Assembly (NCBI GenBank): GCA_033064195.1
Contig: JARBJD010000008.1
Coordinates: forward strand, 372,001-436,000
Length of the DNA: 64,000 nucleotides
Source: Blattamonas nauphoetae
Lineage: Eukaryota; Preaxostyla; Oxymonadida
Direction: 5' to 3'
Part shown: positions 44,020-55,829 of the stretch, piece after piece
How the letters are laid out: each line of letters begins with the position of its first letter
How positions within the stretch are numbered: position 1 is the first letter of the stretch
Made by a program: the position numbers and the translations under genes
Notes under the pieces: model-generated
What the model was told of the DNA's origin: nothing
Seen by the model: only the letters and a program-made list of their open reading frames with translations
Databases searched by the model: none

Positions 44020-44950
44020 TTATTCATCCATCCTTATGGCGATTTTTGAATGTGATGGGAGAGATTCTCCGTCCGCCGCAATGAAGAAGACCATAGTGTG
44101 GGAGAAGACGATTGATGGAGGTGAGGCACAGACAACATGAACATCTGCCAGTGCGACACGTTTTTTGTAGATAAATTGTTGGAGATTTGAGAAAAATGGT
44201 TGAATATGTGTCCGGGTTAAACTGTTCTGTCGACAAAGATCCAAACCAATTGGTTTCAGCGAAGTGAAGAGAGGTTGTTCCTTGACCCATCTCGCCACCC
44301 AGTTCCGACTAGGGGCCTCGTGTGTTGTGGCAACAACTATCTGTCGCCTCATTCAACCAACCATGCAACAATTCCTCATCTAGCAGGAGGAGATACCACA
44401 AGAACGGACTGGTGACGACGCTCAAACTCCGACGAATCCGGAGATTTTTGAAGCGAGAACTTGTCAATCACCTATTTCACTCGAATCAACCTGAACTCAC
44501 CAGCTATCTTGTCAGAAAATGAGATACAGGATATCATAACCAACAGAAATCAAAGATCTCATCAAATCCGAAAGCTAAAACGATCAACATATAGTCTAGA
44601 AACAGTTTCCGGCGATACATCAGAGAACAACTCCGATACCGATTATGATGATGTTTAACGCAAGATTCTTATTTTTCACTTCAAATTTGGTCACTATCAT
44701 CGGAAGAAGTGAAAAAGCGTGGGCGACCATTGATTCCCACTTCTCACCCATCATTAAGAGCTCGCCTTCCGCGACGCAGCAGGGAAGGAGATCCGAGGTT
44801 GTTTTCTGCGAGGGTCTCCAGCTTGACGTGTTCGTCTTCGTACAATTTCAGTCCACGAGCAACTCGATTTGGAATCGAAAGGTATTCCTGTTTCATAATC
44901 ATTTTTGAAACTTCTTCTGGACTGAGATATTGAGGATCTGCTGACGACAT
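44020..44950 (-). pseudogene. pogo-like transposase remnant (N-terminal half)
   Basis: From 44950 the minus strand encodes MSSADPQYLSPEEVSKMIMK then EYLSIPNRVARGLKL, which parallels the start of the better-preserved transposase at 63435 (QEYRLIPNRVQRGLQI). A helix-turn-helix-like block GINGRPRFFTS follows after a stop. Bases 44352-44020 encode SRNWVARWVKEQPLFTSLKP and a later GESLPSHSKIAIRM block. The region carrying the catalytic acids is not recognisable. Confidence 0.6.
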
Positions 44951-45226
44951 AAAAAAGTTGTGGGTGTGATCATCTTTTCCATTTTGATTCAGTCTTTTTG
45001 GAAAAAAAAGCTCGATTCAAAATGTTTTAAAGTGATTAAAATGTTCAATAGACCAAAAATATCAGAGATGTCGATCACATTCAGAGTGAAGTGGAGAAAT
45101 CGTGGGAAGCGATTTAACACCGGAAAACGACGGGTTTCAGACGAAGACCGGGTTTTTGACGGACTATCGGGATTCTCGGAGTCATTCAGATCGTTTCAAA
45201 AAAATGTTTTGGTCACTTAAAATTAA

Positions 45227-46611
45227 ATGAGATGTAATAAAAGTCTGAACTGCTGGAAATAAACTGTATTGTGTCAAAGTATTGCTTTGATGAAGAGACA
45301 CCGAATTGGAGTGTTGTCTGCTTAAGATTGGAAGAGGAGGTTCCGACGGAGGTGTCTGAACAAAATTGAGCAATCGAGCTCGATACTTGCACTGTCCAAA
45401 CAGTGTGGAGGCTGTCTTTGGATCATCTGGACTTCTCTTGGTTTTTTTCAGTTTTGTCTGTTTCTCATGCATTTTCGTCATTTGATCGACAAGAGTCGAA
45501 ATATTCAACGGGTGGAGACCGCACACAGCCCACGATGATTTTATGACATCAGGATGTGTTGCCGAAGAAAGTGCCGATGGGAGAACGCGAGTAAGCTCCG
45601 ATCGATATGAACTGATACTCGTTCAGCTCTCACTGTTGAACTGTCTTTGTAATTCAGCCTTAAATAGAGCAAAGATATATCTGTCACATGGTTAAGTGAG
45701 ATTTTTGTATGGATTGGTCGTTTCTTGACGGATGATCGTCCATTAGAAGAAGAGCCTTGCCAGTACTTGCTTTTTTCCCTCTTTTCAGTTCAATTTGAGG
45801 AAAGATGTGTTTTTCCAGAATTTCCTTGAATCTTGGAGTGACCATGTAGCCTTCGTTGTCGTTGTGGCAGGTAACGTTGAATGCTGACAGTTCTTGAAAT
45901 TCAGGAGCTGGCTTTTTCTTACTCCACAAAAGATGAGCGGGGAGACCGGATCCATCTGCTCACACACACAGCACTATGCTTGCATTCTTCACGCGTTTGG
46001 TGGAGACTACAATGGGTATTGAGTCTGAATGACGATGGACGACGAGACATTTCCTTTTTCCGTCAATCTGAAGTGAAGTCTGGTCGAGATTGATCAAATG
46101 GGCTGAATTGATGTTGAAGCGAGAAAGAATATCTGAGATGAACATTCTCCACTGGTTCATTGTTGGGATTGTGTATGCTGTTCTTCTTTCTGGTTCGATG
46201 GTGAGTGGGAAGGACGTCTGGAGAGTAGGAGAGCGTTTGATGAACGACTTCTTAAAGCTTCTTTCCAAAATTCTATCATCGTCAACATCTTTTCGATATT
46301 TCTGATAGACTTCATTGGCCTAAAGAAATGAGATTTTGAAAAAAAAACTGTGATACGATTGGAATCAAGGCTGACATGATGATTCCACCCTGTTCAGGAA
46401 TCGATCTGAGACATCTTTCTTAGAGTTCAGCTTCAGCTTCTTCTGATAACAGTGGAGGATGTCCACTGCATCCAACACGCCTTCCTTCATTTGTTGCTCT
46501 CGATGCTCTCCTGAGTGAAGAGAGTGAAGTGACATTGGTTTCGGCCACCGTTCGCATCGACATGTTGTGTGAAGAGTATAACTCCCATCCCTTTCTTGTC
46601 GGAGAAGTCAT
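45227..46611 (-). pseudogene. pogo-like transposase, nearly full length but broken
   Basis: Reading right to left there is an HTH-type block (GCSGHPPLLSEEAEAEL). An intron ends in TTCTTTAG with the next exon beginning ANEVYQKYRKD. The central domain has the first catalytic Asp in LINLDQTSLQI and the second in ALLLMDDHPSRND. The C-terminal part has ALFKAELQRQF, VLPSALSSATHPDVI and WAVCGLHPLN. An in-frame TGA interrupts IVLCV/ADGSGLPAHLLW, another follows FNSES, and the segment that should carry the third Asp is deleted near 45684. It belongs to the same family as 61618-63638. Confidence 0.75.
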
Positions 46612-46619
46612 TGTTCGCT

Positions 46620-47340
46620 ATTCCAATGTTGAAAGAATGCGGTGACAGTCTCTGACAGATAGACGATCGTCACTTTGTTTTGACATAACCGTTGTGGTTT
46701 TTCATTTTCTTCAATTTCACATTCCTTTGTGTCCTTTTCAGATATTCATACAAACACTCTGTAAAATGGATTTTTTATGAAATAAGTTACAAGTTGATAA
46801 TTGTGAGAGAGCTAATCTGATCTCTTTTTCAGTGATTTGGCTTGGATTTCGACCGTATGTGGTCGGGTTGGATCCACATGGTATCCAGCTAGTGGAGGAT
46901 TCTCTGATAAAATTGTGTGACATTACGGATAGAATTAACTTGATGTGAGAAGAATGATGAGAAAATAAAAAAAAAGAAAAGAGGAGAGCGACATGAAATC
47001 GGCGAAAAAATTGAATCTGTTCGAACCCGGCAAAGACTCCATTGAAAAGGAGAAATATGGAAGGGAATCAGCAATTTCAAAAGTTTAAGGAGTGAGGATG
47101 GGATAAAGTCCTAATTAGGAGAGAGATCACATCGACCAACTTGTTATCGAGACTACTGTTGAATGGAGAGGAAACATTCCAACATCCTCCAGCACCAAAA
47201 TTAGCAACTACTTCAACAACTTGGTGGGTAATACGTTACAGCAATGGTGAACCAAAAGTTGAGTATGATCCAAATCGCACATTGAAAGTGTGACACCAAG
47301 ATCTCGGTATCATTCCAAATTGAAAACTGTAAAAGAAAAT
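46620..47340. other. Nothing assigned; left margin of the Polinton fossil
   Basis: No gene recognised. The left terminus of the Polinton could not be located here. Confidence 0.3.
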
Positions 47341-47369
47341 ATTGATATTGTGTTTTTCTTTTTCTATAA

Positions 47370-48885
47370 ATGAGAAGTTTCAGATCTAATCAATCCAAAC
47401 CAACATCGACATTAATTGATCAAATTGAAGTGCAATCGTACATGCCAAAACAGTGGGATTCAGAACCTCATGTGTATTCTATTCAGGAAGTGCATCCAAC
47501 AAAGTCTCCAAGGCCATGCAGAATCTCAGATGAGATTGAAGTGCCATTGTGCTATGATGGTCATGATGTGACTGAGTTTTCGAAGAGTCATTTGCGTATC
47601 GATCTCACAGTTACCGTACCATATTCGAAACCAACGAGTGCATCTGCGAAATATGTTGGAATGTCTGCAATGTTCTACGGATTTAAATCATCATCAGATG
47701 TAATTCGAGATATGAGGCTCGTCGACAGTCAAGGAAACATTATTGATAATTCTCTTCAGAACAATCACATTAACGACTCATTTCTGTATCACACATTCAA
47801 ATCATATAAAGGGAAAATCAACATGAAGCATTACTACAGTCTCTGGGAAAATGTTCTGAGAATGGATCCAAGCATGTGCGGATGTGACATTGATGCATAA
47901 AATAATGCGACAGATCCTGTGGTAATGACAATTCCACTGGTGATTCCGTTTGTTAATTTACTTCCTTTGAGTACTTTCGATCAGTATCCAAATTCCATCT
48001 TTGGCAATCTCCGATTGAGATTTCATTTAGCAACAGATTCACTTGTGTATTGTCCTATTCGAGTTTCTATAATCGTAAGGAAAACACTTGAAAACAGTAT
48101 CGATCAAAATCCAAGTTTTTCGATAGCAACTCTGTCAAGTCGATCCCAAACAGAACTCTTGTACGATTGAGACTTCTCGACATTGACTCAAGAGTTTACT
48201 CCAATCGGGAATCCAGTTCTTAAACCTCAGTATTTTCAACCAGCATCATCAGGGAGTGTCCAATAAATCGCTAAATCGCCAACCACTTCCACTGTTCTTT
48301 CTTCGTCAGTTGACAAAGTCACTTCGATTTGCTATGGATATCAGATAACTGATGCAACAAAACAATCCCTCTTCAAAACTTATTCGAAGACTCTGTATGT
48401 CATGAAAGCAGAAAGAATTGACACACAGTCATTTCAATCAAAAGCAAATGCCATGGGAGTAAGATCAAACATTAGTATCATACTCAATAATCTCATGATT
48501 AATATGTGCGTATTCCCTGAAAGACCAAATGAATGTACAGTATTCAGAAATCCTCAATATGTTGGTCAATTTGAAATGCTTGGATCCAACTTTCCAAATT
48601 TCCCAATGTTAACTAGATCACCAGAGTTCGATCAAATGATGATGGTGAATGGTGATTTCATTGGCTGTTCAGCCACTGAAGAGTTTGAGAATTCCATATG
48701 TTCATCTCGCGTTTATAAATATATCTTCAATAGAGAAGAAAAACAAAGATCAAGGAGAAGACCAATCACAGACGAGACATGCTTCACATTCATGGTCCAA
48801 CAGATCGAAGTGAAATCGCTGGTGGTGAAGAAGGTACTCTCATTCCACAACCCGTCACTTTTTCAAAACCCGTCCCTATTTTGAC
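47370..48885 (+). pseudogene. Polinton capsid-type protein genes (fossil)
   Basis: The plus strand encodes jelly-roll-like segments, for example EVPLCYDGHDVTEFSKSHLR and YSLWENVLRMD at 47370-47900, and MGVRSNISIILNNLMINMCV at 48402-48884. Composition, position opposite the integrase and gene orientation fit the Polinton capsid module. The region is broken and its right end is interrupted by a MITE. Confidence 0.55.
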
Positions 48886-49621
48886 GGGTCTTCAAATTCA
48901 TGTTTTCACCTCGCCTTTATGATGCAAAACTAATTTAAATTAAGCAATTTGGGAAATGTAAGCAATAAAAAACAAATCGAGGAAAAAGTCTGGCTTATAA
49001 CACATTCTTGTCCCTGTGGAGTTGATCAACCCTGAATTTTGTTGTGGGTGTTCCTCCTCAACCAGCTGTCAGAATTACGTTCCGTTTTCACAAAAACGGA
49101 CCATTCGGTGAATTATCTCATTTTCTCACCGTTTCTCTTTTTTCTAGTGTACTCCAGATTTGCGCGTTTCGACAAACAGTTTGGACGCGATGGTGATGAT
49201 CTCTAAATCATCTAATCATAAACATCCGGCAGATCTTCAAGTGGTTGTGACAAAACAGGATCATTTTAGATCAGTCTCAGATGGATGAAAAACATAAGTC
49301 TGGCAATGTTGGAGAATTGCTGGAGAAACGGTAAGAAAATGAGATAATTCACCGAATGGTCCGTTTTTGTGAAAACGGAACGTAATTCTGACAGCTGGTT
49401 GAGGAGGAACACCCACAACAAAATTCAGGGTTGATCAACTCCACAGGGACAAGAATGTGTTATAAGCCAGACTTTTTCCTCGATTTGTTTTTTATTGCTT
49501 ACATTTCCCAAATTGCTTAATTTAAATTAGTTTTGCATCATAAAGGCGAGGTGAAAACATGAATTTGAAGACCCGTCAAAATAGGGACGGGTTTTGAAAA
49601 AGTGACGGGTTGTGGAATGAG
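48837..49621. mobile_element. 785-bp MITE with ~299-bp near-perfect inverted arms
   Basis: Arms 48839-49137 and 49323-49621 are inverted copies, near identical, with a 185-bp centre. The ends read CTCATTCCACAACCCGTCAC. GGTA is present on both sides (48833-48836 and 49622-49625), suggesting a 3-4 bp target duplication. It has no coding capacity and is inserted in the Polinton capsid region. Confidence 0.88.
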
Positions 49622-49739
49622 GGTATTTCGACAGCAGAATCAGTGAATAATGTCTATCAACGAAAACAAAAATGTGAAGCAATTATTCTTCGATACAACA
49701 CTGATGGAGTAGCACTGACTGAGATCAACAAAGAAGGTT

Positions 49740-51815
49740 TAAACCGAACTGTCCGTTAATTCTTGAATGAGAAGACCAATAGTCTCGTCAAGACTTCGAA
49801 GTCTCATGCTGAGAGTATCTGTCAACGTTCGAATTGATTCTTCAATGTCTGAAAGTCTTTGATCAATCGAGGATTCACCGTTGTTCTCAGTACTTGATTT
49901 CCTCAGTGCAATCTCACCTCTTACTTTTGTGATTCTGTATCCATCAATTCTGATTAACCGATTCAGTTTCTGTGTTGTGTATTTATTCAGTTCTTCTCTG
50001 TTCTTTTCCAAATGTCTCTTAAAGTCATAGATGTTTTCAAAACATTTCTGTTCAGGATCAAACGGTTCAAAAATCTTTAGTGATGTCATTTAAATGAAAT
50101 AAAAAGATCTGAAACAGTTTTGATTTCAACCAAATTGAACTCATTAATGAACTCAGGAGTTAAATTGTCAATGGATGTCGCATGGAACTTTGTGTGTTGA
50201 ATTGGAACGTACACTATTTTTGGTAGACATGTGAGTCCATTCAGAAGCTTAGCTACAACATTTCCGTGTTTGTACTCAATGAATTGTCCAACAAATTGAA
50301 ACTGTCTTCGCTTCTTCTGAACCTTGGCAACAGTCTTGTTCAAATCAAGGTGGATCAATCGAATGTTTCCTGGTTTGTATCGCCAAAGCAATTGTGTTGT
50401 CTGCTGTCTTTGGATGTTCTTTAATTGCTCTTCACAACTGGAGATGTACAGTGCTTCAATTTCACGATTGTTTTGTGCTTGCTGTGGAGTGAATTTGTTT
50501 GAGTACGCTCGATGTGGAGTCATGTTGTAGTATTCCACCATCTGATTCATCAGCGAATGATTTGCCATCTGTGTTGCATTGTCTTGGAATCCATCTCTGA
50601 TTGTTCTGATCACTCGATCGACAATTCTGTTGTGATTGGTGAATGGTGAGCTTGTGAAATAAGTGCTGACTTTCTGCTTTCGAAAGAACGTTGTTGATTC
50701 TCCACTGGTCCATGCTGCTTCACCATCACCACGAATGTTGTTGACATGAACACCACGAAAGTTAATCAGATCATTGATTGCAGTCTTGACTTTGCTCCAT
50801 GATTTGGGTCAGAATGTTTGACATCATTCAAAAGTCCGAAGACCAACATTCAAAAAAAGCAATTCACCGCTCTTGTCGCAGCTTGATCAAAGATCTCGAA
50901 AAGAGTATTTCATCATGTCATCCACCAATTCTAGAGAAAGGTTGATTCATTTCTCAACCATGAGAGGAGAATAGTTTTGAATGTTGGTCTTCGGACTTTT
51001 GAATGATGTCAAAAATTCTGACCCATTTATCCAGTACAGGAATCACAACAAGGTACTTAGTGTTTATGCTTATGGCACATAGGTAAATCTGAAGAACTGT
51101 TTTCGATGTTGGTGATTGGATAAAAACGAGATCAATTTCCCAGGATCCAAACTTGGGAGAAAAGTAGGGTCTGTCACATTTCTGAGGAACCTTTTTGTCT
51201 GATGTCTTTTCTGAATCTCCAGTGATGTTTTTGGACATGAATTGCATCTTTGATCGAAATGGATATTGTATTTTCTCTGTTGTTTTCGGAATTGTTGGTT
51301 GGTCAATGATCATTGCATCACCTCCTTTTTCTCTCAGGATTTTTCTTGCATGTGCAGAATCCCATCTGTGAACATATTCATCGCACCAATCCTGAAATGA
51401 TCTTCCTCCGAATGAAATTGGTTTTGTGTGAGTCAGAAAGAAAGCTTTGTCATCATTTGGGATGCTTCTGTTGATTGAGGCTCGAACAAATGTGTTCCTG
51501 GGCATTTTCCTCAAGTCTCCAATTTGTTTGGTGATGAATTGTTCCATTTGCTTTTGATTATTCATGATTGAGTTCTCAGCTTTAATCTGTTCTTCTTCTG
51601 AATCGTTTCTTTGTTGATGATCAAACATTCCTTTCATTTGTTCCAACTTATTCAGGACTTGCTGTGTCGTAGGTTCGTACTGTCTGATCTCCAATGAATG
51701 TCGAACACTTTGGATCGGAAGTTGTGAATCATAAATAAAGAGGTCATCATCTTCGAACCTCCTCTCCTTCATTGGACGTTCATACTCTTCACCAATCGAT
51801 TTCAAGTTTCTCATC
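49740..51815 (-). pseudogene. Polinton integrase region (fossil)
   Basis: The minus strand carries, from right to left, an N-terminal part and the start of an rve-type core (GSWEIDLVFIQSPTS, ISINTKYLVVIPVLDKW) at 51814-50954. The remainder of the core and a C-terminal chromo-like part (NQMVEYYNMTPHRAY, PGNIRLIHLDLNKTV, VGQFIEYKHGN) are at 50713-50086. A small coiled protein lies at 50089-49739. This is the retroviral-like integrase of Polintons. It is a broken fossil. Confidence 0.8.
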
Positions 51816-51840
51816 TGTCCAGGAATGACTGGAGATAGTG

Positions 51841-52375
51841 GGGTACCTCAATTTTCAGGGGAAAAACTCGAGCTCAGGGGAAAAACTCGATCACAGGGGA
51901 AGATCTCAATCACAGGGGAGAATCTCAATCACAGGGGAAAATCTCAATCACAGGGGAAATTCTCGGGCCACAGGGGAAGAATCTCAAGGACAAGGGGATT
52001 GAAGGTGGATCAATTTTTGAACATGTGTGGATTAGGGAGTTAGAACGCGGGACTTTCAACCCTCGGTCCCGGGATCGAGGTTGGTCATCGGCACTTTTTC
52101 TCGTTTTTGAAACATTTTTGTCAACGATCACAGATTCTCTCTCTTTTCAATCCGATTTTTTGTTTAAACTTTTCAGAAAGGCTCTGCGATGAACAGAATG
52201 TTGCTGATGAGCGGGCAATCACGATCCTGCTTTTTTTCTCAAATTCAGACATTATTCTCCAAAATAACTTAACATACAACATAATAATGACATGTTTGAT
52301 GCTTCTTCTTCATCTTTTCTCATTGTCCATTCACCCATTCTCAAAACTTTCGCATTCGTTTTCCCACTCTCGATC
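51841..52375. repeat. MULE-like left inverted end
   Basis: The end contains about five tandem units around 51861-51970 followed by unique sequence that matches the right end in inverted orientation up to TCGATC. Confidence 0.92.
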
Positions 52376-52900
52376 TGTTATGAACCAACGAAAGAACTTT
52401 CTCATCTCTCTCATATTCTCGATCACACACATCCCGATCTCTTTTCGCCGAAATGTATATATCTGTTGGGTGGTTCTCGTCCTGTATGAACTCTTTTTTC
52501 ATGTCTCTACCCTGTTGTTCTCTTCCGTCCAAATCTCAAGTATTTGATCCACTTCCACCCTTCATCATCGAATCTTCTTTTGCTTTATGTGTGTCGTGCC
52601 AGAGCAGGACGAATGCATTGACGCTTTCAGGCTGATCGGTTGCATGCAGAGATCTCTTCAAGATTGGAGAAGTTCATTTTGAAATGCTGACCTACCCATC
52701 ATCATGTATGTTTGACAGTTTATACTTCATTATTTGAAGCTGATTTGCATGTCGAATGCAGCTAAGTCACAGACACAATCCGACTTTAATAACATGTGAA
52801 ATGAACACTGAAAAAGCCAGTACCAACCTTCGACAACAATCCTGAAAAGTGAATTGTATGCTTCTCGTTGCTAATGTCTGCCAGATCAAGAACCGGCCAG
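52376..52900. other. Element interior, nothing assigned
   Basis: Pyrimidine-rich plus strand with an intron-like acceptor near 52598; no recognisable product. Confidence 0.3.
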
Positions 52901-52919
52901 TCGTCGCAGATCTCCTCAG

Positions 52920-53440
52920 AGTGATGTTCAATGCTTTAATTCACACCTTCTGTGAAAGAATCTGAAAGACCACCGCCAAAATTCTCTGAGTTGCTCCCGG
53001 AAAAGGCAACCACAAAGGTTGAGGAGGAAATTCCAGCAGAAGGTGGTGATTTGAGAGAGGGAGCGACTGTGGAGTGAATGCGGTGAGGAGGGCGAGCTGC
53101 AGAAGGAATATCAACACCAGTCCAAACCTTCAACACTCTGAGATCGATGACAGCACTGGAGAATGTGGAGCTGCCGACTGACGCACTACCCGTTGATGCT
53201 GTCCTGCGGCGAGCAGCAGCGAGTGTATATACACTGTTTGACTTTCCCACCCTCTCTCTCTTTCACACCTTCCGGTTTCTTTTCCTTTTCATTCACCTCT
53301 TCCCCTTCTCTTCACTCCTCTCAGCACCATCGCACGAGCATTGGCCAACAGCCCCGGTCTGCTTCTGCTGGACGAGCCGACAAGCGACCTGGTTGCGTAT
53401 ACATCGTGGTATGTGTTTGTGCGGGACGTGATGGTGGCAT
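52920..53440 (+). pseudogene. ABC transporter (MacB-type) ATPase fragment with an intron
   Basis: Plus strand 53110-53200 encodes FNTLRSMTALENVELP, the block that precedes the signature motif in MacB-like ABC ATPases. The signature itself, LSCGEQQR, follows at about 53200-53224 in a different frame, with the ~60 residues normally between them missing. A GTATAT donor at 53227 and a CTCTCAG acceptor at 53329 bound a ~103-nt intron, after which TIARALANSPGLLLLDEPTS gives the Walker B motif. After that the match stops. Walker A is absent. It is a deleted gene copy carried by the MULE-like element; upstream VKESERPPPKFSELLPEKA may be another exon. Confidence 0.8.
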
Positions 53441-53639
53441 CCGAGAAGAGGATGAAAGAGGAGGACATAAGGAATACGCTTCTGATGAAAAAGGCGCTGG
53501 CCGGTTTGCACAGTGTGAAGACATGGAAGAAGAAGGACGGACAAGCGGGAGGGATGTTGGGGGAGGAGGGCAAGGGGAGGGAGGGGAGTGTATGCACAGT
53601 GATTGGATGATTCCAGTGTGCTCTTCTGTGCACGAACCG

Positions 53640-53770
53640 TGGGACAACGATCATGTTGCGTTCTGCAGTAGGAGTTCCCCCTGGTCACTCCAAGTCCAAA
53701 CGAGGGCTCATCAACACAGTGAATATCCCATGAAGTGTAGTACGGGCTGGCCGATCTGAGATTCTTAAAA
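53640..53770 (-). repeat. Partial copy of repeat R junction
   Basis: In reverse orientation this matches parts of 58268-58335 joined to 57977-58025 (CGGCCAGCCCGTACTACACT, TTGATGAGCCCTCGTTTGGA, AGTGACCAGGGGGAACTCC). Confidence 0.7.
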
Positions 53771-55490
53771 CAAATATATAGACCTCCTCGTCTTTTTACA
53801 AAACTATATTGCTGTGAATCAAATTTTTGTCTCAATTCCTTATCACGAGCGGACAGAATGACGAACTGGCTGTTTATTCAACCCAACACCATTCAGTCAT
53901 TTCTGTATCCAGCGAAGAAGTTCATTCATTGAATACACCTCATAATCACTGGAGATGATTGCTACGAGGTTCATCTGTGCAAAAGAATCCAAAAATTTTA
54001 TGCAGGGACAGGACAGAAGACTACACTTCTCAACCAGAAGAGGACAAGCACAGCGAACAAAGAAGACGAGGAGGTGAACCGAGATTTCTTCTATCTCGGA
54101 TATCATTCGGAACTATATCAGCGTTACTGTCACATCTCGAAATTTTGTCGAATAGCTCATATTTCTCGATGAAATACCGTTCGAACTGAAGTGCCTAAGA
54201 CAAGGCGTTTAGAAGTCCTCTGGCACGAATTCGAGTGATACTCACAATCGAGTCTCATCTTCTAGTTGCTATTGGTAGTGACACATTCTATTTCGTGCAT
54301 GTCGAACTCCGTGGGATCGGACTTGTGTTGGGACAAATTAGGACATTGGTCATCCCACTCGCTGGGGAAGTTGGACGAAATGCCGGTTCGAAATCGTGTC
54401 GAACACTCGTATTGACCCCAGAGACTTTACCAACTGCTCACCAATCGTGATACTTTAAATTCTACTCACGAACGCAAAGGGTGAAAAAGGGTACGAGACC
54501 CATCCTCAAAACACATGACAAAGCGGACAGTGCCCGGATATATCTCGCGCAGCAGAATCTCATTCAGGAATCGCGGCTCAGTGACATCGCCACACAGTGA
54601 GGAAACAAAAGAGAATGGTGGCACACATCGCCGTTTGCAAGTATCAAACTCATCAGGGCGTCACACCACAAGTTTTAGAAGGGCTTGACGGTCGCGTTCA
54701 AGAGACTAGACCAGTGGATCATGTCCGATGATCCGATCGAACGCAAGCTGAGTCTGGACGTCCCTCAGACTTCATAAATCGACCACGATCGTTAATGTTG
54801 GTTGTTAACGGATACGGACCGACAGAGGGAGATTTTCTGATCGCCTGGAGGAATTTTACTTCAGATCGAGAATTTAGACGTTCCCTACCCAGTTGCTGGT
54901 TTCCGCTTCGAGATTTCAACAACAATGAACGATGATGCTTGGAGGACCGTTGATCTCACTGACTGAATTGCAACTCATTCGATGTCTGCAACTCGTGGCC
55001 TCCAAATCCAGACATTTGGAGGAACGACGTGTGACTTCGCGTGACTAACTCACTCAAATTACCAATTGTTTACTTGTGTGAATGGAATGCATTCTTTCTC
55101 AAGGCTAACCTTACGCGGATTGGCAACGACTGGATCGCAAACGATCCAGGACCGTCCTGATATCATTCTGTCCATCGAATCATGTTCTTCCTACACACTG
55201 TGAGATATTGATATACAACCAAATCGTGAACATCTCTCATCGATGTCTCGATTACGAGTCAAGAATCGCACCACCTCGGTCGTGTCGAAAGACTGAATAG
55301 CGGGCAGTATCTGATCACACAGATCATTAACTGGAGAATCTTGATGCGGGTGTAACAGACATTTCAAGTGGGAAAAACATTCTCATTCTACAACCAACTC
55401 GACACAAGAAGCATGGAATATTTCACTTTTCGCAGGAAGAACGCGCCAATATTGGACAAACAATAAACAGCGGGAACGAACTTCGAACAA
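53771..55490. other. Element interior with scattered coding-like stretches
   Basis: Short open stretches (for example 54235-54450, VELRGIGLVLGQIRTLVIPL) look like pieces of a membrane protein gene broken into several frames. No domain is recognised. Confidence 0.3.
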
Positions 55491-55502
55491 TTCTTTGCGA
55501 AG

Positions 55503-55829
55503 ATGTGCAGAGGAGCTTTCACTCAAACTTGGGAACAACATTCTGAAACGGCTCCAGAAACGGTGGATGTGGAAATCAAGCCTGAAGTTGTCAAAGAATT
55601 GGAAGCAGAAAACAGACTGTTTATGAGGCTATTCTTCAGAAATGTGAATAGGGCACCAGGCCGCGATAACGATGAGCGAGTCCGACTCACAGAGTCTGCG
55701 ACATTTGCGGGAAGCGACATTGACAATACGACAGACACATTCGTGCCCATCTCCCTCACGCCAAAAGCGGAGAGGCCTCTCTCGGACGGTCTCGAACTAG
55801 AGGAATTGAATGGAGATCAGAAAGTGTGA
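55503..55829 (+). pseudogene. Exon-like fragment of an unrecognised gene
   Basis: A 108-codon frame encodes a charged protein (VDVEIKPEVVKELEAENRLF, then FAGSDIDNTTDTFVPISLTP). The composition is that of a cytosolic domain. It has neither a clear start nor splice borders, and it lies in the MULE-like element with other gene pieces. Confidence 0.35.
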
